Below are positions 1-12,700 of a stretch of 64,000 nt of DNA, one piece after another. Position 1 is the first letter of the stretch. Each line of letters starts with the position of its first letter. Source of the stretch: Anagrus nilaparvatae. Taxonomy: Eukaryota > Arthropoda > Insecta > Hymenoptera > Mymaridae. The notes below the pieces were generated by a model. That model worked only from the letters and a program-made list of their open reading frames with translations. It did not search any database and had not been told where the DNA came from. Position numbers and translations under genes: made by a program. The DNA lies in assembly GCA_022575985.1 (NCBI GenBank), contig JAKSXM010000272.1:31575501-31639500 (forward strand). Direction: 5' to 3'.

Positions 1-1157
1 ATTATAAAGATTTTACTTTCTCATACGGTTTTTTATTTATAGCATTTTATGAGTCTTGTTTGCTTTTGTCATATCGCGTCGGAACTCGGATTTACGTAAA
101 TTTTTTAATAAAGCATGTGTGCGCCGGCAACAAACGTATATTACCATATTCCATTTTTTTGCTCTTCCTCCGAGAAAAGATATTATAAAATGCATTCTTA
201 AGATATTTCTTGTGTCACACGAGACTCGACTATTATTATATAGATCGAATAATGTAAGACGTTAATTAAATTTGATTACTTTTTTCAGGTTCAGATCTTA
301 TTAAACATCGAGTTTTCTGTTTACTAAAGATAAAGCTTACTTTTTGAACCACCTTTCCTTTCTCTCTATTCGAATAGGCTCTAATTTTATTTTTAAAAAA
401 CTAAGGTCGACACAAGAGTTTCACTCTGGGGAGTAAATTTTTATTTCATCAGAAAATTTTGGTATTTTTTTTTAATTTTTTTTTTTAAATGCAGAAGCGT
501 TGTATAAATAAAATTTTAGTCCCCAGAACGGAACCAAATGAGCCCCTTGGAAGAAAACAATTTTCAAAATAAATAGGTAGGAATAAATTCCTGTCCAGCT
601 TTTCGATCTAGCCTAATTTTTGTTTATTAAAAATCAATGGCCTGTAATAGTTTTTGAAGAGAAGACGAAGAGTCAGTGCAATTTTTCAAACACTGCAAAG
701 GTCTTTTCTCGTTTCTTTGATTCGGAAAAATAATAATTTTGTTATTTTGAAACTATCGATGTAATTAATTTATTAATTAAATCCAGTTGTATGTTTGTAA
801 ACTTCGAGTTTTAGCTTGAACGCCTCGGGCAGAGTTTACATAAGTTATAATTTACGTGTCTAAAAACCAGAAAAACAACAATGCAAGTTTACTCCACTTT
901 TTCCCCCTCCTAATTTTTATCAAAATCTGACCGCGTGTAAAAAATTAGTTTCTATAAATAATTAAATTTATTCGATAAAATAAAATAAAGCATAAATTTA
1001 TTTTAATTAAAATAGCCCCAGGCAACATAATAAGCCATCGACAAACTCTTTATTTTATATGATTTGATGAATTTAAATTTAAAGTAGTATAAGTAAACAT
1101 TGAGTCAGCCATGCTTTTATGCCTTAGTTAATAAATTTTTGACCAACATTAAGTTTT
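1..1157. other. Non-coding AT-rich stretch, probable GPCR intron
   Basis: No open frame here looks coding on either strand. Because the receptor exon beginning at 1190 ends in a splice donor on the minus strand, this stretch is most simply its downstream intron. I looked on the minus strand for the missing TM7 exon and did not find it. Confidence 0.5.
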
Positions 1158-1189
1158 TCAATTTTTTTTTAGAAAATTCAAAAAATTAC

Positions 1190-2198
1190 CTAGTTTCAAG
1201 TAGCAAGTCTTGAAGAACGAATCCCCGAGTAAGATACTGAGTAAACCCATGGTACCTTGAGGGAATTCCGTTATCAGGAACAACAACAATACGGCCAATA
1301 ACATTCTCGTCGTACGGTCCGTCTGCTTCTCCTTATCCAAGCAGCGAGATGTTTTTTTCATTTTCGCCTCCTGATGATTGTTGGAACGCTCTTCCATTTT
1401 GACTAACGTTTTGTTGGTTAATTTTTTTCTACGCTTTTTCGCCTCGACTAGCGCCAGTATCAATCTTAAACTTAGTATCGTTAGAGCGACGCAGGGTATT
1501 AGCTTGATAACAACACCGTAAATCAAGAAATTTAACTTTTCTAACGCACCTTTCTTAGCACTTTCTGTCATTTTGACCATGTACAAAGTCACGTTATAGA
1601 AAACCTCTTTATCCGTCGAATTCATCAGACTCGTCAAACTCACCTCGAATCCCGTTCCATTCAATGTGACGTTCGTCGACCTTATTTCCGTCGAAATGTA
1701 CAACGGCACGCATATGACCGGACACACGACGTATGCGCCTACTATGGCGTAAATCGTGTTGTTGTAGCTGCACCATTGCCGATTTTTTTGTGGATGCGCC
1801 ACGGCGATGTACCTCCAGACTGCCAGAGTTACCGTCAGCCATATCGATATCGTATGAAATATTTGAGCGAAATTCGAATGTACAAGTACGAAAACAGCCC
1901 ATCCGTAAGTGAATGTTTCGCTTTTTGGTCTTTGGTAAAGATAGGAATGAAACGCATAGGGGATGTACTCCATCATTACCAACATATCAGCAACTGCTAG
2001 ACCCGTTAATATAGCGTTGGTTGGCGATGTCATTTCACGCCTGGTTAGGACCGCTATATTGAGGCCGTTCGCTATTGAGCCAAATAAACAAACTATCAGG
2101 CTAGCCCATCCATGAATCGATACGTACCCGGTGTGAAAAGAATCTATCAAATTATCGCATTTGAAATCACTCGCGTCTTCACTAAAATTCGACATCAT
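1190..2198 (-). CDS. Myosuppressin/FMRFamide-type neuropeptide GPCR, large 5' coding exon (partial)
   Basis: Rhodopsin-family receptor at the plasma membrane, probably for a myosuppressin-like FMRFamide-related peptide coupled to G proteins. Seen: N-terminus with an N-glycosylation site (NFS), TM1 with GSIANGLN, TM2 with LAVAD, a TM3 end reading WRY in place of DRY followed by IAVAHP, TM4, a second extracellular loop with several NxS/T sites, TM5 running into a basic KKRRKK loop, and TM6 with LLLFLITEFPQG. The WRY and EFPQG motifs are typical of the insect myosuppressin receptor group. The start is the outer of two adjacent ATGs; the open frame upstream has only a non-ATG start. The exon ends at 1190 (CTAG before GTAATT, phase 1), so TM7 and the cytoplasmic tail are in an exon not visible here. 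Other FMRFamide receptors are the alternative. Confidence 0.82.
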
Positions 2199-5100
2199 GG
2201 TTAGCAAACGGTAAGTTTTCTTTTCAAATTTTCAAGTTCATTCACATTTTTTCAACCCATTTGCGGTGAAAACTTGTCGAATCTATTCATTATATTTTTT
2301 ACGTATCTCTGAGAGTTTTATATGAGAGATAATCTTACTTTCGCTTTTGTACCAAATCTTCTTATAATCTTCAAAAAGTTTAATAACGATGATTTCATAC
2401 TGAAGTTCTTCAGTAATCAGGTACTTGAATTACTTTCGGAAAAAAATAAAAAAGTTGTGGCGAATCGATGAAAAATTCATAAGTTTAAATTTTGTATTTT
2501 TTTGAATAATCAGTCGTTCGAAGCACTTGTCGGAATCGCGCCTTAAACTCGAATGAACCGATATGGCGCGGCGTGGTCAGAAGTATATCTTTTTAATAAT
2601 AATATGCGCTCGCATATGCGTGTATATTATATCTACAGTCTACACCATTATCCTGATACTGGATATTACTACTCTGATATATATTTAGAAAACCAAAGCA
2701 GCGCGCGCCAACATTGAGGCCATGCGCATCAGAAACGAAGAAATGTATTTATATTCACATTATTTACGTGTTCGCTTACAATGATGCTGGAGCTTTAAAG
2801 CTACTATAGAAGAATTATTGCACACTATATCAAATTATAAAAACTCCATTTTTATTTTTATTTTTATTTTATTTTATTTCAATGAGAAATTTCGTCAATC
2901 AATTAAATGTACACTGTCGGGTTGATGTGCTTAAGAAATTCACAGTGTACCTAATTAGGGATACCACTAAAGTTAATTTCATTTAAAAACTCAGATTTAT
3001 TTACTTATGGAAAAGTTTTAAGCTTCTCAAGCATTCAAAAAGTTATGAAATCAAAAACGCAGTTACTTCAAAGGGTTGCGAGCTTTTTGATTCGCAATTG
3101 AAGAATAATAACTATGCTGAATTTCTTTTTCTACAGATTCGTGACTTTTTTTCAAACAACAAATATATCTGCTTTTTAGGTGTTTCAACAGTTTAACGTA
3201 ACGGAAAATATGATTTTCTTGTCAACGGCCCTGATTAAAAAAAAGAGGACAAAAATATACAAAAATATTGCTATTGGAAAATTTTTTGGTGCAGTTAAAA
3301 AAATTGAAAGCAGAAAATAATATTTTCCTAATTAAATTTTCTTGGCTTAAAATATCTGAAGTATTCTTGTATTGAATCTGAGAAATCCATAATATACATA
3401 GAAAGGAAGTTAAAAAGTGCGCAAAATTTAGTTGGAAAAATAAAAATAATTTTGAAGAAAAAAAATCTGTGTCAAACGATTAAAATAAAAAAAGTAAAAT
3501 TTATTATTTCGAGAGAATATCAAAGGGCATAAATAAGAAAGTTTGAAAGTAAAAACATTAATCACTGCTTTATTTACATTTCATTATTCGTTTCGAAAAG
3601 TATTATCGATCCCTTAGTGATGATTTACTAACATAAATAAAAGACCGCAAGCAATTATTTCCTTAATTTAAGACACGCGTCTGCTGCCTAATTTTATTTT
3701 ATCGATCATCGGCGAAAAGTTATTTATAAGATATTTATAGAGCATGGAAAAGTAAAAAGGTTTAGGATGAAAATAATTTTAAAAAGTACAGGGAGTTTGT
3801 GGTCCTTGGTAGTAAGTTACTCTCGTCTAAACTCTAATCTAATTGTTTGACGTTATCGGAGTGTGTACATGTGTTTCTTAACGCATGACGTATGAATTTA
3901 TAGCATCATTTGCATGCTAGGGAGCAAAAACTCAATTACTAATTCTATCATATTCGTTAAAATTTTCAATTCTTAAATGCGATAAGTGCGAGTTAAGAAT
4001 TTATAAATTCGATATTAAAATAGTAAAATCCTTCCTCGGCTGCTTTTCTGAAGTATCCTTGGAACTTGTTTACGATTTTTAAAAGGATAGTAATTTGATA
4101 ATTTCTATTGGAAAAAGGAGAAAAACTCTATTGCGGGTCTTTGTTTAGAATTATTTTTTTAACTTGTTGCTATTTTTAGGCTGGAGAAATGATTAACTTT
4201 CATGTATAATTCATAACATATATTTTATTTATATTTCTTTATTCTTTCATATAATTTATGTAATTCATATAATATATTATAATTTACATTCGGGACTTGT
4301 AAGATGTTGTTCGCTGTCTCGCTCTAGATATAATTATAATGGTAATGATAAAATTATTTAATATGATAACAGTAACATAATTAACATGTAATAATAATTA
4401 TAATAATAATAATGTTTTATTCATTAATTATCACCCACCTTTTCGAACCAAAAATTTTTTACCGCCTAAGGCATTCGGAGTATCTACGATTATTTTGCCG
4501 AAAGATTATGTACAGACTCCGGGAGAATGGAAAAAATGGAAAATTCGTTGAATTTAGGAAGACGAGTGCTCTAAAAAATTTAGAATCTATCGAGTTTATT
4601 ATTGTTTCGTTGACAGTTTTTCCACTCTTGCCTTCTCTCTTACTCTCGCTATCTCTTTCTCTCCCTCTCTCTCTCTCTCGCTTATCACTAAAATTTAAAA
4701 TTTATATCAACTATCGACAAACATCATCACAAGAATTTCTTTTTATTAGGCTATTGTATTAATTGTATTATTTACAGGATGGTCCTACTACGTTAGGCAC
4801 GACTCTATATATGTTGAGATATAAATATTTTTTTTTTCTTTTTAAGCATGCATTCCACCGACCACGTTTAGCAAAACAGCAAAACGAAATAAGCGTAATT
4901 ATCCTACTTAGGCTAAAAATCAAATAAATCGATTTGGCTCTCAACAAATGTTTTTAAATATTCTACCCTTGTATCCCGGTTTTTTTAATATATATTTTAT
5001 TTTCTTTATTACGTACAAAAAGAAAAATCTGCGAACTTTATGACAGCTCACAGCCAATCCAAACTATTTTACTTTTATTTTTTTTACTTTGCTCATAAAC

Positions 5101-5751
5101 AAGTCTTATGCTATTTACAAAATTAAATTCCCGATTTTTCTCTCATTTTCATTCTAATTGGCACTGTAAATTTCAAAAAAGAACTTGTTTTTAAGCAATT
5201 TTATTTATTTTTTATTTTTTTTTATGCATTTTCAATATGATTTATCTTTAAATATACTTAAGTGCGCCTAAATATATTCGCGCCTACGCTCCGGCGAAAA
5301 GGCGCCTCACAGCCGGATTTCTCTCAATTCGATCCTACTTTTTTTTTTATATCATAATTATACTATTTGCTTAATATTCTATACTTTATTTCTACGTATT
5401 TAAATATATTTTACTTTAAATCCCTCGTAATCGTGCAAGCAATTTAATTGCCTGCGTGCGAATGTGCCAGATTCGACACATCAAAAAGACAAAAAGACCC
5501 TTTTAAAATTATAATCACAAAAATACTTAAGCTACTTAGAAGTGTATTACAATCCTGCTGTAATAAATTAAAATATTACTCTATTAACAATCAACAATAA
5601 ATAATCTATTAATTATTATGTCCTCGGTTAACGAGAAGTACGTGGCCTTAGTAATGGAAGCAGCGGTTGTCTTCTTATCTTCTTTCTATCGATGGAAGAT
5701 TCATTTGGTACTTTACTTATTTTCGTTGGATATTGAAGGAAGAAAATTGCA
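2199..5751. other. Intergenic region between GPCR and BTB locus
   Basis: No convincing coding exon. It holds a relatively GC-rich patch at about 2520-2730, the best candidate for the receptor promoter or 5'UTR. There is a (TC)n stretch near 4640-4680 and a short GC-rich patch at about 5275-5320 inside the likely 3'UTR of the BEN isoform. The 116-codon open frame at 4412-4762 is low-complexity and not credible. Confidence 0.5.
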
Positions 5752-6744
5752 TCAGTTGTCTTCTGCGTCAACCTTTGGCTGAAGATCTGCGTCTTGGCGT
5801 TCGCTGTAACGAGTCAACGTTTCCGTAAACGCTTGGGTTTTTCAAAAATAAAATCTACTTACCATATGTAACGAATTGACTTCATTTTCAATGCTGTTGA
5901 ATTTTCTTTGCATTTGTAGGCCAAAACTTGTTTGACGCTACTCACGTCTACCGAAGGGAACCTCGACGTCACGTATGCTGAAAAATATATAAAAATTACA
6001 GTCAAAGTACGAAGATAATAGCTACATTCGATTTACGTGACATAATATTATTTCCTAATTTTCAGCTAAACAAGTAAAATTTTTTACAACAGACAGCATT
6101 TTTCATGTCGAATTACGAAGCGATGTAATTCAATTATCAATTATTAACTTATAAACATTTTTTTTATTCAATTAAGATAATAATTAATAAAACGATATTT
6201 ATAGCATGCGTTCTTTAATTAATTTTTCTAATGAAAAGAGCTTGAGCAGATATTAAACTTTCAACAATTAAAATCTCATTTTATTTTCTTTCTCTGTACT
6301 TTTTCTTTTCATCAGTAGCAAACTAAATAAAAAAAGCAATTAATTGAAGAAAAGTGATTTTTTTTTTAAATTAAATAAAGCAAGTTAGCAAAAGTTTATG
6401 TGATTTGGCACAAACCATGAAATATTATATTATAAAAAATAAATTTTTCGAAAGTTTTTGACATGATACAGACACGACCCTCAAGAGAGACGTGTTCAAC
6501 AAACTTTTTCATCTTATAACTTACATATGATAGCTTGAACTTTGGCTTTGTCTAATGCAGGTTTGACGGGCCTCTCGGTTGCAGTGCCTGCGCGACTCCA
6601 GCGTTGTCCAGTTACAGAACAAGTTGCCAATTCCGTAGGACTGAATAATATCGCTGCCAAACCTCGCGTTAATTTTCTATAATCGCTCCATTTAACGGCA
6701 CGCAATTGCTCCTCGCACACTGCGATTCCTTCGCCTAGATGCAC
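5752..6744 (-). CDS. BEN-domain 3' module (three exons)
   Basis: Exons 6525-6744, 5863-5977 and 5752-5803, the last ending in TGA. The joined product is about 128 residues. It opens with VHLGEGIAV, continues through [18 protein letters not shown] and a Thr/Val-rich stretch with TGQRWS, then [19 protein letters not shown], and ends in an acidic tail. This matches the BEN fold, an alpha-helical DNA-binding domain found in insensitive/Elba proteins and, joined to BTB, in vertebrate NACC1/2. Splice donors (GTAAGT twice) and acceptors are clear, and phases run 0, 1, 2. The first exon starts in phase 0, which fits the AT-hook exon or one of the SAM-like exons upstream. A BTB-BEN transcription factor or repressor is the likely product. 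It is also possible that this is an independent BEN gene whose first exon I missed. Confidence 0.72.
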
Positions 6745-9700
6745 CTAAAATTTTTTCATTTATAAAAAAATTCCTACGAACTACGTAATTAATTATCCCA
6801 ATTTATCATAAGACTTTTCCATACAAATTTACTAAACTACGTCAAAATAAATACTTCACTGAATAAATATAAAATTTATTTACGATGTGTGCTTTGAATA
6901 TTTTTTTCAATTTTTATTGTAAAAAATTAAAAATGGGGGTAAATGAACAAATGATAAACAAATAAACCATGTAAATACTAAAAGCAATTAATTTTTATTA
7001 CTTTTTTTAATATTTGGAAATGATTTTCGTGTTTAAATTTCAATAGACTAAAAAAGGACAGGCAAATTTTATTATTGAAAAAGGAAAAAAATCAAATTAG
7101 CTGTGTCAAGTGTATTTCTTTATTTAATAAATTTTACAATCATTTTTTTATTTAACACTAAGAAAAAAAATATCATTTCATTTACAAAAAAGAAATAATT
7201 TATCAATCTTCTTCTTCTTCTTCTTCTTCTTCCAATTCTGGCTCATAGAAGTAAAAGATATCTTTTACTTCTATATTCTGGCTATGACTTTCGTCTTATT
7301 TTATCAATATTATATTCGTAATACTGTTTACTTAACGTATTGAGGTTAAACTTTCCTCGAAATGTCGATCAGTCGTATAAACTAAATAATTTTATACAAC
7401 TTAAATAAACTTTGGTCAAATACTTAATAACAAAAATAAATTTTAATATTTACATTTACATAATTATATATATTCGGATATATAATATTCGGATTTTATG
7501 CTAAATATTTTCATGCAAGTGTGCTTAGTACAAGATTGTTACATTACCCAGGAACATTAAAAATTTTAAAAGTCAAATAAATGACAAATGGACGAGAGAT
7601 AATAATAGAATAATAATCTTAATTATTGAATGAATTACGCATTAATCCCTACATCTTTCTTTATACTTCAAATACAGAAAAAAAAACTTTCAGCTAAATC
7701 TGGTTTTATATTTCGAGCAGCCGTTTATTTAAAAAAATGATGCAGCAATGTTCTCATCCCAAAATTCATTTAAAAAATTTTCTATTATATTCTTAGAAAC
7801 AATAAAAATAATAATTAAATACCTTACATTATTACCTTACATAATTAAATACCTCAAAAATATTTTTAGAAAATAATTAACAACAAAAAAGGAAAATTTA
7901 GACAATTTAGAAAGTAAGTAAACCCATATTTGAACAGGGTTGCCACTATTTTTTCAAACTCAAAACCCCTGACTTCTAGCCCAAAAATTGGTAAATTATC
8001 CTGACTTTTTTTCTAATTTTTTCCTGAATTTCCAGACTTAAAATTAAAAACATATTTAATTAACTCATATTCTCCAAAGTTGACTTAAATAAACGATTGG
8101 ATACGTCAATGTCGGCTTTTTTTTAATAACAAAATAAGCTAAAAGACTGCACAACCTATAAAATCAAAGATAAAATAAAGTAATCCTTAAAAGATCGTAG
8201 AGTATTTTAGAGGTTTTTGGGCTTTGAAAATGGTAAACATCATAATGGCAACAGATTATAAAAATTCTTACTTTCCAGTTTTCCTGACCTACTAGTGGCA
8301 CCCATTTTTAACAAGTAAGAGACCAATGCTAACAGAATGACATAACTCATTTTTTAAATTTTCTTTTTTTTTTTATTTTTTTTTTAATTTACATTCATAT
8401 CAAACTTTTTATGAAAGTCAACAAACCAAACAATTAAAAATAATAATTATAAAATTCATTCCTAGACCTAAATTAGTTGTCTTGATGAATTTACGTTCAT
8501 ATCAAACTTTTTATGAAAGTCAACAAACCAAACAATTAAAAATAATAACGTTAAAAATCATTTTTAGAGCTACATAAGTTGTCTTGATGGAAAACACTAG
8601 ATTAAGTCAGAAAAGAGACAAAAGTCTAAGAAAGAATCTAAAAAAAAAGCATTTACACTATTAACACCTCCAGAAATAAAGAGCATTATATTCCTAGTCC
8701 TAAACAAAAGAGAGTTAAACGTATTCAGGAAAACTAGTAGCCTCGTTGCTGAACCACTCTTGAGTCAAGTTGTTCTATATTACGTAATAATCATTTATTG
8801 AGTAAATTAGTAAAAGTGTGTACATCTTAAATCTTTTATTCTTATCACTTATTATGATAGAAATATTATGTAGAGTTTAATCACAAAATAAAATATACGA
8901 AATTATCAACAAAATTAAATTTTATCACTGCACGCTAAAAGTAAGTTTCATTGGTATCTTAAAGCCAATTTTCGAAATAAATTTATATTTATCCACGTCA
9001 GTAGAATTTTCATGTAGTGTCAAGTTCGAGTAGACGCCAACCGTACCTACTTTGCAGAAAATCAAGATTGGTCTTGTAAAATCGCTCAAATTTTTAATAA
9101 AAGTACATTGTAAGACATAATATTTATTAACTTTTATAACATTCAACTCCTTATTTAAACTAATTATAACATATTTAATTATAATCAATATCAATTACTT
9201 TTATATAAATAAGTTAAGCTTTTACCTACTACTCAATTTTCTTTAATCCGCCGTTTAGTGTCTGCATAAGACGCAAGGTAGAAAGGTCTTGATATCGTGT
9301 TTCTGTATTATGTCATAAAGTCAGTTGTAGTAATTTGCATGCATATAAACAGTAAAGTCTAGTAGCAATTCAGTAAATTCAGTAAATAAATAAATTAAAT
9401 CACCTTAGACGTAACAGAAGCATTATTTTAATCAAGTTATGGCTCCTCGCATCTTATGGGCTAAGTCCATAAAAATACATTCTGCTATTACACGATAAAT
9501 CCAGTAATAAAAATTGCATTTTAAAATTCTTTTAAAGCAGTTTAAAATTTTTTCAAATTTTATCTATGCTCAGCTATCAATAAATTTTTTTTCATGGGAT
9601 AAATAATAATAAAAATTGATTATAATAAATGAACTATTTTATGGCCTTTTAATCAAAAAATATTGAAATAAACTTTTTATGAAAGTCAACAAACCAAACA

Positions 9701-12700
9701 ATTAAAAATAATAATCTTGAAGATACTTATTACCATGAAACTGACCCTCTCAAGTTTCCTTTATCGAATTAAGACCCATAGCGATCATAATAACTTTAAT
9801 GCTACTTTATAGTAAGATATACACCCAGCGAAGACAGTAAATACAAGATCACGAGAAAAGCACAGCGAAAAATATTGAAATAAACTTTTTATGAAAGTCA
9901 ACAAACCAAACAATTAAAAATAATAATGGTTAGCAGATAATGTAGACCATTTTTATGAGTAGAAATTTCATCAAATGAATGATAACAAAAATTTTCAATT
10001 TAAAAAACAAATTAAAAGATTTTATCAGAAAAAATTACATATGAGTTTGCCACACTCAAACCCAAGCTTTACTAATTATAAAAGAATTTTTTAAAAGAAA
10101 TATTTACAGACAAAAATAGATTACTCAGGGAATTTTAAAATTTTTTAAGACCCGATGAGAAACGCCTGATGAAGTTCAATGCTTTAAAAATACATTTTCA
10201 ACCCTCATGTTCTAATTGTTTCAAAACAAAATTGAAGCAAGAGCATCATAAATGCACTTTACTATTTAGAAACCTTAAAATGATTTTTTTTTTCATTTAA
10301 TATAAAAATATTACTTATTAACAAATGATTTACTTTATACTGCGTAAAGTGTGCTTTATGTGACTTGTGGTGGGGGTAGTTCCTCTAGAAAGAGTAAATT
10401 TATTAAAATGAAATATAAACGAAATATAAATAACGACATAGTTTTAGAAATGTTTTATGGTATACTCCTAAATAATAACCAGTCTGCTGGTTTATAGGAG
10501 GAATAAAAATGCTACATACATCCAATACGGCGCAATCGATATTAGCTTTTCACGCGATTAGTAACAATGAAATTGAAACAAAGCAAATTATTTTAAAATT
10601 TTACAAGATTAAAAACAACGGCTGTAGGAAAATTATTTTATATTAAACCTCTAAGTTTTTCAAAATCAAGTTTTCATTTATGTTCAAGAATTATAATTGC
10701 AACTAATATAAAAATAAATTAATAAAAGCTCAATTGCATGAAAATATTAAACTTTTTCAAAAATATAAGCTTCATTTAAATTTTAACCCTGTTTAAAATA
10801 ATTTTCAAAACTTAACGATTATTTATTGACAGGCGACATTGGCATTTCGTGAATCCAAAAATAATGCGAAAAAAATCTCGACGCCATAGGGCTAAAATAT
10901 AAATGTTAATCTAAGTCAATTAAACAAATTTTTATGGATTCGATATCGGTAAGTTATCGATATGATCCTTTGCGTTGTTTAAAGTCTTTTTCTTCTTGGG
11001 GATCACTCCTTGAGATCTGAGTAGATGAGTAAGATTACGCCATTTATCAGGTAACTTACCTCTAGAATTCTTACCATTGCCGTTAGAAAATGGCGCGATG
11101 TAATAAACATCCTGAAACGTTATCCAAATAGGGCTATAGAATGTAAATAAAAAATAATATCATACAGAAAATATTAAAACTTACAGGATTGTCATTTGGT
11201 ATTAATTGTATAATGGCTCTACTAAGGTGTGCGAAGTAATCATTCAGGCGTTTGCATCTGCATTTAAAAAAAAAATATAGATTTTAAGTATTAAATTCCT
11301 GTAAAAGAATCGATGGTACGTACGTCAACAAATGCCTTGAGCATCTATTAAGCAAAATATCAACCAATTTTTGTTGGCTGGTAGGCGTCAAGGAACCACT
11401 TCTTCTATACTCCGTAACTATTGATTCGCCCTCCAAGCTATCTATCAAAATGGCTTCGATAGTCTAAGATGAATGAAAAATTGCCGATTAAAAAAATGTT
11501 TATTAAAGCTAAATGAATTCAATTTATTCTTACTTCTGGATTAACATTACTTTCGTCTAGACGAATGGCCGTTGATGGATAAAAATAAGGGCGAAAATTC
11601 ATTGGAATTACTGGAGTTCGTGATACATTAATGTCATTTAGACCTTGCATTATTTGCGGATTAGATGATTGCGGTAAGACTGGTTTTAATTTCATAGACA
11701 TTTCGTTAGAACTTAATGTATAAGGAAGAGAAGAAATTGGCTTTTCCAAGACATCATTGTTTATTGATACTTCTTGTTTTACCAATTTATACTGCAGCTG
11801 AGTCACGGTTAATTCCGAAGGAATATTGATATTTGGTATCGAAGTTACTGGAACTTCTGTGATCTGGAAAATAAATTTATAAAAAAGAAAAAAAAATAAA
11901 TCAATAAAATGAATCGGAAATAAAAAAAATATGAATAATAAAAATGTGTTATTGCGTGTAAATAAAAGTTGAAAGCAAAAAATTTAATTACACTCAGAAG
12001 GCAAAAAATAATAACTAAAATGATAAATCAAATGATTAAATGATAGGTTGAAATTTGCTACGCGAAGATGATCCTTTCGATAACGAGAGTTATGATATGA
12101 TAAGATGATTGAATAAAGATGATTATTGAAAAAACTAAAAAAGAAAAAGTTTTAGTAAGTAGTTTATTTACTTACCTTCTTCTACTAAATGTATTATTTT
12201 AAATATACCTTCACCATCGTACTTAAAAAAGTAAAAACTACTTCTAATATCACCAAAAAGTATTTCACGAGTATATCAAAAGGACTATCTTTGACGGAGC
12301 AAATGTTTTCTGAGTGTAGAGATCAAGTAGTCAATATTCAAGTAGTCGATATTCCGGAAAGGGCGAAAAGTGAGAAGAGTCACGGTGCATGCAAAGGTCG
12401 TTTAGGTGCGGATAGCTTAATTTATTTTTGCACGAGCTATAATCAATAAACCTGCCTCACCTTCGCGATCTAAACTAAAATATCTAAAATATATTTTAGA
12501 TGATCGACCCATGCAAATCCTCTTTAGAAAAAGGAATTCCCAGTTTTTTTCAATGTCAATACATAGAAAGAAAAACATGTCAAAGGTCGTTGACGAGTTC
12601 TTTAGATAAAAAAAGTCAAAACTTACGACACCATCGGCACTCTGTGATTCGTCAAAGCCGCGATAGGTTGCTGGCATCCCTGGCGGCGTTGTCCTCATAT

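Larger units (their letters stand above)
6745..10931 (-). other. Intron of BTB locus with repeats
   Basis: No coding exon was recognised in this 4.2 kb. It contains a (CTT)n tract near 7207-7231, a perfect palindrome at 7245-7274 and four copies of a 46-bp motif between 8401 and 9925. The 89-codon frame at 8925-9194 has no family resemblance and lacks coding-like composition. Confidence 0.5.

Noticed and set aside
1609..2000. Alternative frames overlapping the GPCR exon on both strands
   Set aside because: They are shadows of the receptor frame, which alone shows transmembrane segments and family motifs.
4412..4762. 116-codon open frame on the plus strand
   Set aside because: Composition is AT-rich and ends in (TC)n-encoded Leu/Ser runs; no family resemblance or splice context.
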